DNA of 64,000 nt from JANQGH01 sp039177555 (GTDB lineage Bacteria > Pseudomonadota > Alphaproteobacteria > DSM-16000 > Inquilinaceae), in contig JBCDFV010000006.1 in assembly GCA_039177555.1 (NCBI GenBank), positions 1 through 64,000 on the forward strand, given 5' to 3'. Positions 1 through 7,329 of the stretch are shown piece by piece. Numbering within the stretch: position 1 is the first letter of the stretch; the number at the start of each line of letters is the position of its first letter. A program made the translations under genes and the position numbers. The notes under the pieces were generated by a model. That model searched no databases. It was not told the DNA's origin and saw only the letters and a program-made list of their open reading frames with translations.

Positions 1-114
1 GCCCTCGAACTCGCGCAGATAGACGACCAGCAAGGCCCAAAGCCCGACCAGCAGCAAAAACCGCCAGGAACTATGAAAAAGGTGCCACGGGTTGATGCCG
101 CGACGGACATACAT
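1..114 (-). CDS. Bestrophin-like membrane channel, N-terminal fragment
   Basis: The first 38 codons of a minus-strand gene run off the left edge of the window. They read MYVRRGINPWHL followed by a Trp/Leu/Val-rich first membrane segment, which resembles the amino end of bacterial bestrophin (RFP-TM, UPF0187) anion channels. The ATG at 114 shares one base with the TGA stop of the carbonic anhydrase gene (TGATG), so the two are almost certainly translationally coupled. Eukaryotic bestrophins conduct chloride and bicarbonate, so a pairing with carbonic anhydrase makes bicarbonate movement a plausible role. The family call rests on only 38 residues and is moderate. Confidence 0.55.
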   Translation of the reverse strand, partial: MYVRRGINPWHLFHSSWRFLLLVGLWALLVVYLREFEG

Positions 115-782
115 CAGCCGGTGATCCCGACATGCTTGGCCGTGTATTCGATGTCGGGCGCGTCCGTCTTTTGGTCCAGATCCTCTGTCTTTTCGCTATG
201 CGCGCAGAGGCCCTTCAGGATGCCGTCCTTCAGATCGTAGACCCAGCCATGCACCGACAAGGCCTGGCCGCGCCGCCAGGCATCGCGCACGATCGTGGTG
301 CGGCAGACATTGTAGACCTGCTCAATGACGTTCAGTTCACACAGCAGGTCGACCGCGGCCTGTTCGTCGGGCAGGTCGTGAAAGGCATCGAGATGCTTGC
401 GTCTGACATCCTGGATGTGCCGCAGCCAGTTGTCAATCAAGCCGTGATCGTCCTTCGACATCGACGCCTGGACACCGCCGCAGCCGTAATGGCCGCAGAC
501 GATGATGTGCTTCACCTTCAAGACGTCGACCGCGTACTGGATCACCGAGAGGCAGTTCAGGTCGGACGAGACCACCACGTTGGCGATGTTGCGGTGAACG
601 AAGACCTCGCCCGGCGGCAGATCGATGATCTGGTTGGCCGGGACCCGACTGTCGGCGCAGCCAATCCAAAGGATCTCCGGCTTCTGCTGCTTGGACAGCC
701 GGCTGAAGAACTCCGGATCGTCGTCCTTGACGCGCTCGGCCCAAGCGCGGTTGCGTTCGAAAAGGTCGGTCAGTTCCGCCAT
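114..782 (-). CDS. can: Beta-class carbonic anhydrase
   Basis: This 222-residue protein interconverts CO2 and bicarbonate in the cytoplasm. The zinc site is complete: Cys42 with Asp44 and Arg46 in CADSRVPAN, then His98 and Cys101 in CGHYGCGG. The Asp-Arg dyad of beta carbonic anhydrases is therefore present, and the length matches bacterial Can proteins. It is the first gene of a minus-strand pair whose second member is a bestrophin-like channel, with stop and start overlapping. A divergent transporter gene begins about 160 bases upstream. Function is secure; only the physiological role (pH, anaplerosis or bicarbonate channelling) is open. Confidence 0.95.
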   Translation of the reverse strand: MAELTDLFERNRAWAERVKDDDPEFFSRLSKQQKPEILWIGCADSRVPANQIIDLPPGEVFVHRNIANVVVSSDLNCLSVIQYAVDVLKVKHIIVCGHYGCGGVQASMSKDDHGLIDNWLRHIQDVRRKHLDAFHDLPDEQAAVDLLCELNVIEQVYNVCRTTIVRDAWRRGQALSVHGWVYDLKDGILKGLCAHSEKTEDLDQKTDAPDIEYTAKHVGITG

Positions 783-940
783 TGGCCAGCCCTCGGCTGT
801 TTTCCGGACAGCCTAGCTCAGCCGGCGCCGGCTGCAACCTTGTCTTGACGGTGCCCTCATTTGACGGCAAGCAGCGCTCCGACCCGGCCACCGGCATTTC
901 ACGGAGTTACTCCAACTTGGCAGCACGCAATGAGCCCGGC

Positions 941-2251
941 ATGGCCCGGAAGGTCGTCGCTGCCGGCTCCGGCAACGTTCTTGAGTGGTACGACTTCACC
1001 GCCTACGGGTTTCTGGCACCGATCATCGGCACCGCCTTCTTCCCGTCCGACGACCCCGTGGCATCATTACTGGCGGCGTTCGGTGCCTTGGCGGCCGGCT
1101 ACGCCGCCCGGCCTTTCGGCAGCATCATTTTCGGCCATATCGGCGATCGAATCGGGCGCAAACCCGCGCTGCTGATCTCGGTGGTCATCATGGGCTTCGG
1201 CGCCTTGGGCATCGGCCTGCTGCCCACCTACGCCCAGATCGGCATCGCCGGCCCGATCCTGCTGGTGGTCTTGCGCTGCGTGCAGGGCATATCGGTCGCC
1301 GGCGAATACGCCAATTCCGGCGTGTTGCTGACCGAGTCGTCACAACCGAGGCAGCGCGGCCTGATCGGCAGTTGGATCGTCTTCGGGATGACCTGCGGCT
1401 GCCTTCTGGGGTCAGGCGTGTCGGCCCTGGCAAGCAACATGCTTGGCCAGGAGGTCATGCAAGAATGGGGCTGGCGGCTGCCTTTTCTGTTTGGCTCGGT
1501 CATCGCCATTTTCAGTGTGATTCTGCGCATCCACCTGACCGAGTCGCCGGTCATGGTGGCGCGCGCAAAGGCTGAAACGTCACCGATCATCACAGCCATC
1601 CGAACCCAGTGGCGGCCGATGCTGATCATCATCGGGTTCGTCTTGCCGACCGGCATCGGCTACTTCCTGATCTTTGTCTATGCGGCCTCGTACCTGACCG
1701 ATCAGATGCATTTCACGACGGCGCAGGCACTCGACATCAGCACCGTCAGCATGGTCGCCTTCGCCGCCGTTGCCCCAATCTCCGGCTATTTGTCGGACCG
1801 GATTGGCCGCAAGCCGGTGATGTATGTGACCCTGATCGGTACGCTGGTGCTGGCCTGGCCGCTCTGGGCCCTGATGCACGAGCAGACCCTGGCGCTGATC
1901 TTCCTTGGCCAGATCGTCCTCGCAGCACTCAACGGCATCGGCTGGGCCATGACTATACCGATGATGGTGGAACTTTTGCCGGCCAAGGTACGGGTCAGCG
2001 CCGTCGCCATCAGCTACAACATCTGCCTGGCCGTGTTCGGCGGTACCACGCCCTGGGTTGCCACCTATCTGGTCCAGCGCACGTCGTTCGACTATGCGCC
2101 GGTCATCTACTGGATGGCGGCTGCCGTCATCGCGCTCGTGATCGTTCTTCGATTGCCCGAAATGGCGCGCAAACCGTTGCCGTATGCATGGGACGCCGCT
2201 AGTCGAGAGCGGCGAACGCCACGGCAGGAATCTCGTCGACGAACAGGATGA
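941..2251 (+). CDS. MFS transporter, metabolite:H+ symporter (MHS) type
   Basis: This is a twelve-helix major facilitator protein. It opens with the MHS-like GNVLEWYDF segment, followed by an inner loop GHIGDRIGRKPAL and a second, similar loop YLSDRIGRKPVMY in the C-terminal half. Those are the two loop 2-3 / loop 8-9 signatures of the family. ProP, KgtP and ShiA relatives import carboxylates or betaines with protons, but the substrate here cannot be read. I chose ATG 941 because it places the first helix at the usual distance; the open frame extends to 782, and TTG 917 is another option. The last 53 bases overlap the convergent downstream gene, so the final residues are an Arg-rich tail. Confidence 0.85.
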   Translation: MARKVVAAGSGNVLEWYDFTAYGFLAPIIGTAFFPSDDPVASLLAAFGALAAGYAARPFGSIIFGHIGDRIGRKPALLISVVIMGFGALGIGLLPTYAQIGIAGPILLVVLRCVQGISVAGEYANSGVLLTESSQPRQRGLIGSWIVFGMTCGCLLGSGVSALASNMLGQEVMQEWGWRLPFLFGSVIAIFSVILRIHLTESPVMVARAKAETSPIITAIRTQWRPMLIIIGFVLPTGIGYFLIFVYAASYLTDQMHFTTAQALDISTVSMVAFAAVAPISGYLSDRIGRKPVMYVTLIGTLVLAWPLWALMHEQTLALIFLGQIVLAALNGIGWAMTIPMMVELLPAKVRVSAVAISYNICLAVFGGTTPWVATYLVQRTSFDYAPVIYWMAAAVIALVIVLRLPEMARKPLPYAWDAASRERRTPRQESRRRTG

Positions 2252-2675
2252 TCTGATCGCCGGCCCCCGGCATGTCGCCCTCCAGCGGCACCATGCTGAT
2301 GGTCATGCGGGTGTTGTCCAGCGCGACATCCGTCATCTCGATGATCTTGGTGTCCAGATCGTCGCGCACGGCCGACGCGACGGCGGCGTTGGGCGGATCG
2401 TCGACGAAAAACCCGTCCTCGCCCCAGGCCGCCGCCACGAAGTCCTCAAGATCGACCAGGGACACGTCCCGCTGCGGCCGGTCGGTGAACGCGATGATGT
2501 TGGGGTTGGCGTCGACGACGATGCTGCCGTCCGCCACCTCGACCATCTGGCCGTGGATCACGGCCAGCCATTGGGCATCGGAAGCAGTATCCTCTTGCGC
2601 AAAGGCGGCCCCGGCGATGACGGCGGACACCGCCAACGCCGCGGTCGGCTTTGCGAGGAACAGGTCTGTTCGCAC
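2199..2675 (-). CDS. Small secreted protein of unknown function
   Basis: The 158-residue product has an N-terminal signal peptide (VRTDLFLAKPTAALAVSAVIAGAAFAQ, cleavage probably after AFA) and a mature acidic domain of about 130 residues rich in Asp, Val and Ile. I know no family for it. The GTG at 2675 is chosen because a GGAGG ribosome site lies seven bases upstream and because the signal peptide starts there; the longer frame to 2720 lacks a comparable site. The gene overlaps the 3' end of the convergent MFS gene by 53 bases. It probably acts in the periplasm. Confidence 0.7.
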   Translation of the reverse strand: MRTDLFLAKPTAALAVSAVIAGAAFAQEDTASDAQWLAVIHGQMVEVADGSIVVDANPNIIAFTDRPQRDVSLVDLEDFVAAAWGEDGFFVDDPPNAAVASAVRDDLDTKIIEMTDVALDNTRMTISMVPLEGDMPGAGDQIILFVDEIPAVAFAALD

Positions 2676-2747
2676 GGGCGGTCCTCCTTGCAAAGGACTA
2701 TAGCACTTGGCCGCCGCCAATACCCGCGAGACGAGATGTTTTGCGCG

Positions 2748-3812
2748 CTAGTCGAGGCCTGGGTCGGAGAGCGCCCTTTTGTGCTTCATCAGGTCCTTGA
2801 CCATGCGGCCGAAGGCGCGCCCTCGGGCACGGCGCTCCGCCAAGGTCGATGAGTTGAACGCATCCTGCGCCTGCAGCTTTCGGTATCGTCTCAACCGATC
2901 GGGATCGAGACTGCCATCGTCAATCGCGGCACGAACGGCACAGCCGGGTTCGGTCTCGTGCCGGCAGTCGGTGAAACGGCATGATCGCGTCAAGGAGACA
3001 ACGTCCTCGAAGACACCGTCAACACCGGCCGCGACGTCGGCCAGTTGCAGTTCGCGCATACCCGGGGTGTCCACCAGCCAGCTCCCCGCGCTCAGCCGAT
3101 GCATCGAGCGTCCCGTGGTCGTATGCCGGCCCTTGGCGTCGTCCTCACGGATGCCCTTGGTATCCTGAACATCCTGGCCGGTGAGCGTGTTGACCAAGGT
3201 GGACTTGCCGACGCCGGACGAGCCGACCAACGCCACCGTTTGGCCGCGACCGCACCAGGGCAGCAGCGTCTCGGCGGCGTGGGGATCGCGCGCGTCCAGC
3301 GTTTCGACCAACAGGCCCGGCGACAGGGCACCGGCGCGGTGCCGGTAGTCGTCGACATCGTCGGCGAGATCGGCCTTCGTCAGGACCAGCAGCGGCGTCA
3401 CCTCGGCCTCGTGCGCCAAGGCCAGATAGCGTTCGATGCGCGCCGGATTGAAGTCCTGGTTGCAGGACGACATGACGAACAGCGTATCAACATTGGCTGC
3501 AATCAGTTGCACGCGGCGGTCGCTGCCGGCCGCCTTGCGCTTGAACACGCTGGTGCGATCCAGCAGGCGACGCGGCATATGGGTGGTTCGATCCAGCAGC
3601 AACCAGTCGCCGACGGTCGGCCGGTCCTCGTCGTCAGGACCGTCGAGTGTAGCGATGCGGCCGCTGAACGCCGGCTGCGCGACATCGAGGCCGCCGCGAT
3701 GAACAGCAAGAACGCGTACGGGTAGTGTGGCATCGAACTCGTCGATGCCGACTTGAGATTGAAAGAAGGGTGTCCAGCCATAGTCGGCCAGATCGTCTGT
3801 ATGATGAGTCAT
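2748..3812 (-). CDS. rsgA: Ribosome small-subunit GTPase RsgA
   Basis: RsgA is a circularly permuted GTPase that binds the 30S subunit late in assembly and releases RbfA. The 354-residue protein shows the diagnostic motif order G4 TKAD (145-148), then G1 GSSGVGKST (197-205), then G3 DTPG (248-251). An N-terminal OB-like region precedes them and a C-terminal zinc knuckle follows (Cys278, Cys283, His285, Cys291). Start ATG 3812 (MTHHTDDL) is preferred over the frame's upstream codons because the extra 36 residues look non-coding. It is a single gene whose upstream neighbour on the other strand is about 385 bases away. Confidence 0.95.
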   Translation of the reverse strand: MTHHTDDLADYGWTPFFQSQVGIDEFDATLPVRVLAVHRGGLDVAQPAFSGRIATLDGPDDEDRPTVGDWLLLDRTTHMPRRLLDRTSVFKRKAAGSDRRVQLIAANVDTLFVMSSCNQDFNPARIERYLALAHEAEVTPLLVLTKADLADDVDDYRHRAGALSPGLLVETLDARDPHAAETLLPWCGRGQTVALVGSSGVGKSTLVNTLTGQDVQDTKGIREDDAKGRHTTTGRSMHRLSAGSWLVDTPGMRELQLADVAAGVDGVFEDVVSLTRSCRFTDCRHETEPGCAVRAAIDDGSLDPDRLRRYRKLQAQDAFNSSTLAERRARGRAFGRMVKDLMKHKRALSDPGLD

Positions 3813-4196
3813 TGTTCTCGATCGTCTGGGCCCTCCGGCACTCGTGCCGACGGCCTGGTTTTGGCGCATCGCGATGTGAGGCACGGCCAAAAGCTGGCGG
3901 CGACCACACGGGGGCCTCAACTGGTCGAGAGGGGTTCCGGCGTCAGACGCGACGCGCCGGCTTAGGCAATCGAGAAAAAGCGCGGACGCGAACTGTCAGG
4001 CGCTGGCGCTCCCGCAGCCAGCGAGGCCAACAAACACGACAATCATGAAGTCCCTCCTGCTCGCTGGCGGGTGAGTGCGCCAGATATAGGCCCTTGCCCG
4101 GCGCCGCGCAAGCCGGGACGAAGATCGTGTTTTCGATCCGCGTCGGGGTCGCTTAAGGTCGGCTCAGCGCCAGTTTTTACACGAAAGGTTCCACCC
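3813..4196. other. Intergenic region between rsgA and an LprI-like gene
   Basis: This 384-base divergent spacer holds no long convincing frame. The 107-residue plus-strand frame at 3725-4048 is Arg-rich and lies partly inside rsgA. The only notable element is a very short minus-strand frame with a strong ribosome site, listed separately. Promoters for rsgA and the LprI-like gene must lie here, but I see no clear -35/-10 pair. Confidence 0.4.
3996..4046 (-). CDS. Possible 16-residue leader peptide upstream of rsgA
   Basis: A minus-strand mini frame reads MIVVFVGLAGCGSASA and stops with TGA. It is preceded by AGGAGG six bases before its ATG, which is one of the best Shine-Dalgarno matches in the window. 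The sequence looks like a minimal hydrophobic stretch with a lipobox-like LAGC. It ends 183 bases before rsgA and could be a leader peptide or a chance match. No family is known to me. Confidence 0.25.
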   Translation of the reverse strand: MIVVFVGLAGCGSASA

Positions 4197-4556
4197 ATGA
4201 TCCGCCCCTTCGCAACCGTCGCATTGGCGGCAAGCCTCGTCGCAGCAACCGGGCAGTCCGCGACCGCGGCAAGCTTCGACTGTTCGCAGGCCGAAGCGCC
4301 GGACGAAATTGCCGTGTGCGACAATGCGGACCTGTCCGCACTCGACAGCGAAATGGGTGGGCTGTGGTATGCCTACAATCTGCTGCCCTTTCTGATGGGC
4401 GAAAGCGGCAATCGGCATGACGAGGCCGAGGCCTTCCTGCATCAGCGGAGCCAGTGCGGTTCCGACGTGTCATGTCTTACGCAGGCCTATCAGGCGCGCA
4501 TCGCGACCCTGCGCCAGGATCTGCAGTCGGGCATACAGGAGCTTTGCCACAACTAG
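4197..4556 (+). CDS. LprI/DUF1311-like secreted protein
   Basis: The 119-residue protein has a signal peptide (MIRPFATVALAASLVAATGQSA) and a Cys-containing mature domain. Within that domain CDNADLSALDSEMGGL and, later, CGSDVSCLTQAYQARI match the pattern of LprI-N-type proteins, the family of the mycobacterial lysozyme inhibitor LprI. Four or five cysteines suggest disulfides in the periplasm. An AAGG lies upstream of ATG 4197. A second protein of the same type is encoded at 23991-24389, and an MliC-type inhibitor at 5423-5824. Lysozyme inhibition itself is an inference from family names. Confidence 0.75.
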   Translation: MIRPFATVALAASLVAATGQSATAASFDCSQAEAPDEIAVCDNADLSALDSEMGGLWYAYNLLPFLMGESGNRHDEAEAFLHQRSQCGSDVSCLTQAYQARIATLRQDLQSGIQELCHN

Positions 4557-4626
4557 CCTGATCGCGGCTGAATTCGGTGTGGCAGGTCGACGGTGAACGT
4601 GACGGGCCGACGGGCGAGAGGCAACC

Positions 4627-5349
4627 ATGGACAAACCCATCCTGACGCAAGCGCAGACCGATTACTGGAATCGGCCGCTGTTTTGCATCGGCATGCCCCG
4701 CTCGGGGACCTCGATGGCGATGGGCGTGCTGGCGGCCTGTGGCCTGTGGATCGGCACCATGCGACCGCCGACGCCGCAGAACCCGAAGGGGTTTTACGAG
4801 AACTATCGCCTCGAACGGCGCATCGCCGAGGTTTGCCTCGGCCTGGCCGGCGCCGACCCCAACGGCGTGAACCCGCTGCCAAAGCTCAGCGCATTCAAGA
4901 ACTTCCCCAGCATTCGCACCCTCGCGGACTTCGAGCTGCGTGGCGATGGCTACAAGGGCGACATCCCCTGGGGGTTCAAGAGCACCAAGATGACGCTGTC
5001 CTGGCCCATCTGGGCGCGCGCCTTTCCCAAGGCACGATGGCTGATCGTCCGGCGGCCGGCGGACCAGGTCGTCAACTCATGTTTGCGAACGCCGTTCTTG
5101 CGCGTGCGCTCGGCAAATCCGAAATTCTGGCAGTCCAGCGTCGCCGTCTATCAGCAGCGCATCGATCAGTTCAAGGCCTCGGGCCTGGCCTATGACGAGC
5201 TTTGGTCGACCGACATCTTGGCCGACCATGGCGCCCCGCTTCGGCCCATCGCCGACAAGCTAGGGCTGGTCTGGAAGGATGAGCAGGTGCGGGCCTTCAT
5301 CGAACCCAGCTATTGGGGCGGACGGCCGAAGCAGCCCGCAAGCGGCTAA
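4627..5349 (+). CDS. Sulfotransferase-like protein
   Basis: This 240-residue protein starts with LFCIGMPRSGTSMAMGVL (residues 18-35), the P-loop-like 5'-phosphosulfate-binding motif of PAPS-dependent sulfotransferases. A later segment, ARWLIVRRPADQVVNSCL, corresponds to the 3'-phosphate-binding region with its conserved Arg and Ser. The acceptor is unknown, and bacterial members act on sugars, lipids or small molecules. AGAGG lies upstream of ATG 4627. It stands between two genes for putative lysozyme inhibitors, so a cell-envelope acceptor is possible, but this is only context. Confidence 0.75.
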   Translation: MDKPILTQAQTDYWNRPLFCIGMPRSGTSMAMGVLAACGLWIGTMRPPTPQNPKGFYENYRLERRIAEVCLGLAGADPNGVNPLPKLSAFKNFPSIRTLADFELRGDGYKGDIPWGFKSTKMTLSWPIWARAFPKARWLIVRRPADQVVNSCLRTPFLRVRSANPKFWQSSVAVYQQRIDQFKASGLAYDELWSTDILADHGAPLRPIADKLGLVWKDEQVRAFIEPSYWGGRPKQPASG

Positions 5350-5422
5350 CCGCCCCCTCTGCCACACAAATGGTGCCCAATCGACGCTATCGACAAGGCC
5401 ATGATCCAGTCGCTTACCGGCC

Positions 5423-5824
5423 CTAGGCCGAGGCGCGCTGACAATCCTCCCAGCTTTGGGTCGGTGTCTCGATCCGGGCCGTGCCCTGATGTTCCCAATA
5501 GGTCACGGTGCCGTCGGTGTAACGCGCGCCGGACGCGGACAGCGCGATCGGCAACGTTACGGACGTGCCATCGGGCAGATCGACCAGGGCCGAGCCTTCC
5601 ATGAAGCGCACTGGGATCATGGTGCCGTCGCAGTCCCAGGTGACGGAGATCTGGTTGCCCGCATCCGCGGCCTCGACGCCCGAATTGATGGCCTCCTGCT
5701 CGGCCGCGGTGGGCATGGTCGGCGATGTTGACTGGCTGCAGGCCGCAACAAGCACAGTCAAACCGAGGACGGGAACGGAAGCCCAGGCTCGCGCAGTTCG
5801 TTTCTCGGTTTTTCGAAGCATCAT
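5423..5824 (-). CDS. mliC: MliC-type C-type lysozyme inhibitor lipoprotein
   Basis: The 133-residue product has a lipoprotein signal ending in the lipobox LVAAC (cysteine near residue 29). A domain of about 75 residues follows, with the pattern of MliC/PliC: VTWDCDGTMIPVRF, then a DGTSVTLPIALSASGARY stretch and VTYWEHQGTARI. MliC proteins sit in the outer or inner membrane facing the periplasm and block C-type lysozyme by inserting into its active site. Two ATG codons (5824, 5821) follow a GGGGGG stretch. The gene is convergent with the sulfotransferase-like gene. Confidence 0.82.
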   Translation of the reverse strand: MMLRKTEKRTARAWASVPVLGLTVLVAACSQSTSPTMPTAAEQEAINSGVEAADAGNQISVTWDCDGTMIPVRFMEGSALVDLPDGTSVTLPIALSASGARYTDGTVTYWEHQGTARIETPTQSWEDCQRASA

Positions 5825-5932
5825 GCCCCCCAGCTTGATTGATTCCGCTCAGACTGAGATTGTCAGGCATGTCGAAACCGGACGCAACCATCGCATGACG
5901 CCCGCCGGGAAAACCGTGACGGCCCGCCCGGC

Positions 5933-7237
5933 ATGACCCAGGCCGAGATCCGCTTGTGGGGGCGCACCGTCGGGACCGTGTCGTGGGACCCGGCGGCCCG
6001 GCTGGGTAGGTTCGAGTATGCCCGAGAGTTCGCGGCGGATGGGCCCGCCCTCGCGCCCCTTATGATGCCACTGTCGCATCGCGCCTACAGCTTTCCGGAG
6101 GCCTCGCGCGAGACCTTCCGAGGACTGCCCGGCCTGCTGGCAGACGCCCTGCCCGACCGTTTCGGCACGGTGTTGACCGATGCCTGGCTCGCCAGCCAAG
6201 GCCGCCGGCCGGAGGATTTGGATCCGGTCGCCCGGCTCTGCTTTACGGGACGTCGCGCCATGGGCGCGCTGGAGTTCCTGCCGGCCGACGGACCGGCGGA
6301 CAGTTCCACCGAACCGCTGGACCTCGACCGGTTGGTGCGCACGGCCAGCGATATCCTCATCGATCACGATCGATCGGCATCGGACCTGGCGAACCCGCAG
6401 GTTTCCGACGGGATACCGCAGATCCTGGAGATCGGGACATCGGCCGGGGGCAGCCGGGCGAAGGCGGTGGTGGCCTGGACAGGCCGCGACGACGCGCTGC
6501 GCGCGGGACAAGGCCCTGTCGGCAACGGTTTCGACCCGTGGCTTCTGAAGTTCGACGGCGTAGCGGAGAACAAGGATCGCGAGCAAGCGGACATCATGGG
6601 CTATGGTCGCATCGAGCACGCCTATCACAGGATGGCGGTCGCGGCCGGCATCTCGATGGCAGAATGTCGATTGCTTGAGGAAAACGGCCGCTACCATTTT
6701 GTGACACGGCGCTTCGATCGCGCGGCCGACGGCGCCAAGCGGCACATGCAGACGCTTAGCGCCCTGGCGCATTTCTCCATCGATCGGCCCGGCGAGCATA
6801 GCTACGAGCAGTTGTTCGAGGTCTGCATGAGGCTGGGCCTGACCGAGGCAGAACTGGTCGAGCAGAGCCGGCGGGTCGCCTTCAACATCGTCGCCCGCAA
6901 TCAGGACGACCACGCCAAGAACACCTCGTTCCTCATGGACCCGTCCGGCGGCTGGTCGTTGTCGCCCGCCTACGACCTCACCTTCAGCTACAACCCGGCT
7001 GGCCAGTGGACCAAAACCCACCAGACGTCCATGGCAGGCAAGCTCGACGGCTTCGCGATTGACGATTTTGTCGCTTGTGTCGAGACCGCAGGTATAGACC
7101 GGCGGCGAGCAACCGAGATCCTGGCTGAGGTCTGCGATGCTGTGGCGCGCTGGCCGACGTTTGCCGAGGCCTCTGGCGTGCCGCAAGACCATGTGGACAG
7201 AATTGGGGCCGCCCATCGGCTGGGGTTGCGGCCCTGA
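5933..7237 (+). CDS. hipA: HipA-family serine/threonine kinase without a HipB partner
   Basis: The 434-residue protein has both HipA domains. An N-terminal 'couple-HipA' type region (about 1-115, with FRGLPGLLADALPDRFG) precedes the kinase domain. The glycine-rich loop is TSAGGSRAKAV (169-179), the catalytic loop RNQDDHAKN (322-330), and the metal-binding segment PAYDLTF (345-351). Full-length HipA phosphorylates glutamyl-tRNA synthetase and causes dormancy, held in check by the HTH antitoxin HipB. No HTH gene lies directly upstream (an MliC gene on the opposite strand) or downstream. Either the antitoxin is elsewhere or this copy has another role. The ribosome site is weak. Confidence 0.88.
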   Translation: MTQAEIRLWGRTVGTVSWDPAARLGRFEYAREFAADGPALAPLMMPLSHRAYSFPEASRETFRGLPGLLADALPDRFGTVLTDAWLASQGRRPEDLDPVARLCFTGRRAMGALEFLPADGPADSSTEPLDLDRLVRTASDILIDHDRSASDLANPQVSDGIPQILEIGTSAGGSRAKAVVAWTGRDDALRAGQGPVGNGFDPWLLKFDGVAENKDREQADIMGYGRIEHAYHRMAVAAGISMAECRLLEENGRYHFVTRRFDRAADGAKRHMQTLSALAHFSIDRPGEHSYEQLFEVCMRLGLTEAELVEQSRRVAFNIVARNQDDHAKNTSFLMDPSGGWSLSPAYDLTFSYNPAGQWTKTHQTSMAGKLDGFAIDDFVACVETAGIDRRRATEILAEVCDAVARWPTFAEASGVPQDHVDRIGAAHRLGLRP

Positions 7238-7329
7238 CAGGGCGTGGCCATCGCTGCGCCGTCTGGATGACGAGGCGTGTACACCGGCGCCCGAATGCGG
7301 CCGACTGCGGCCGACCTCAGCGAGACACC

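Noticed and set aside
5849..5932. Search for a HipB antitoxin gene before hipA
   Set aside because: Only 84-110 bases separate hipA from the mliC gene on the opposite strand and no HTH frame fits; none is found downstream either.
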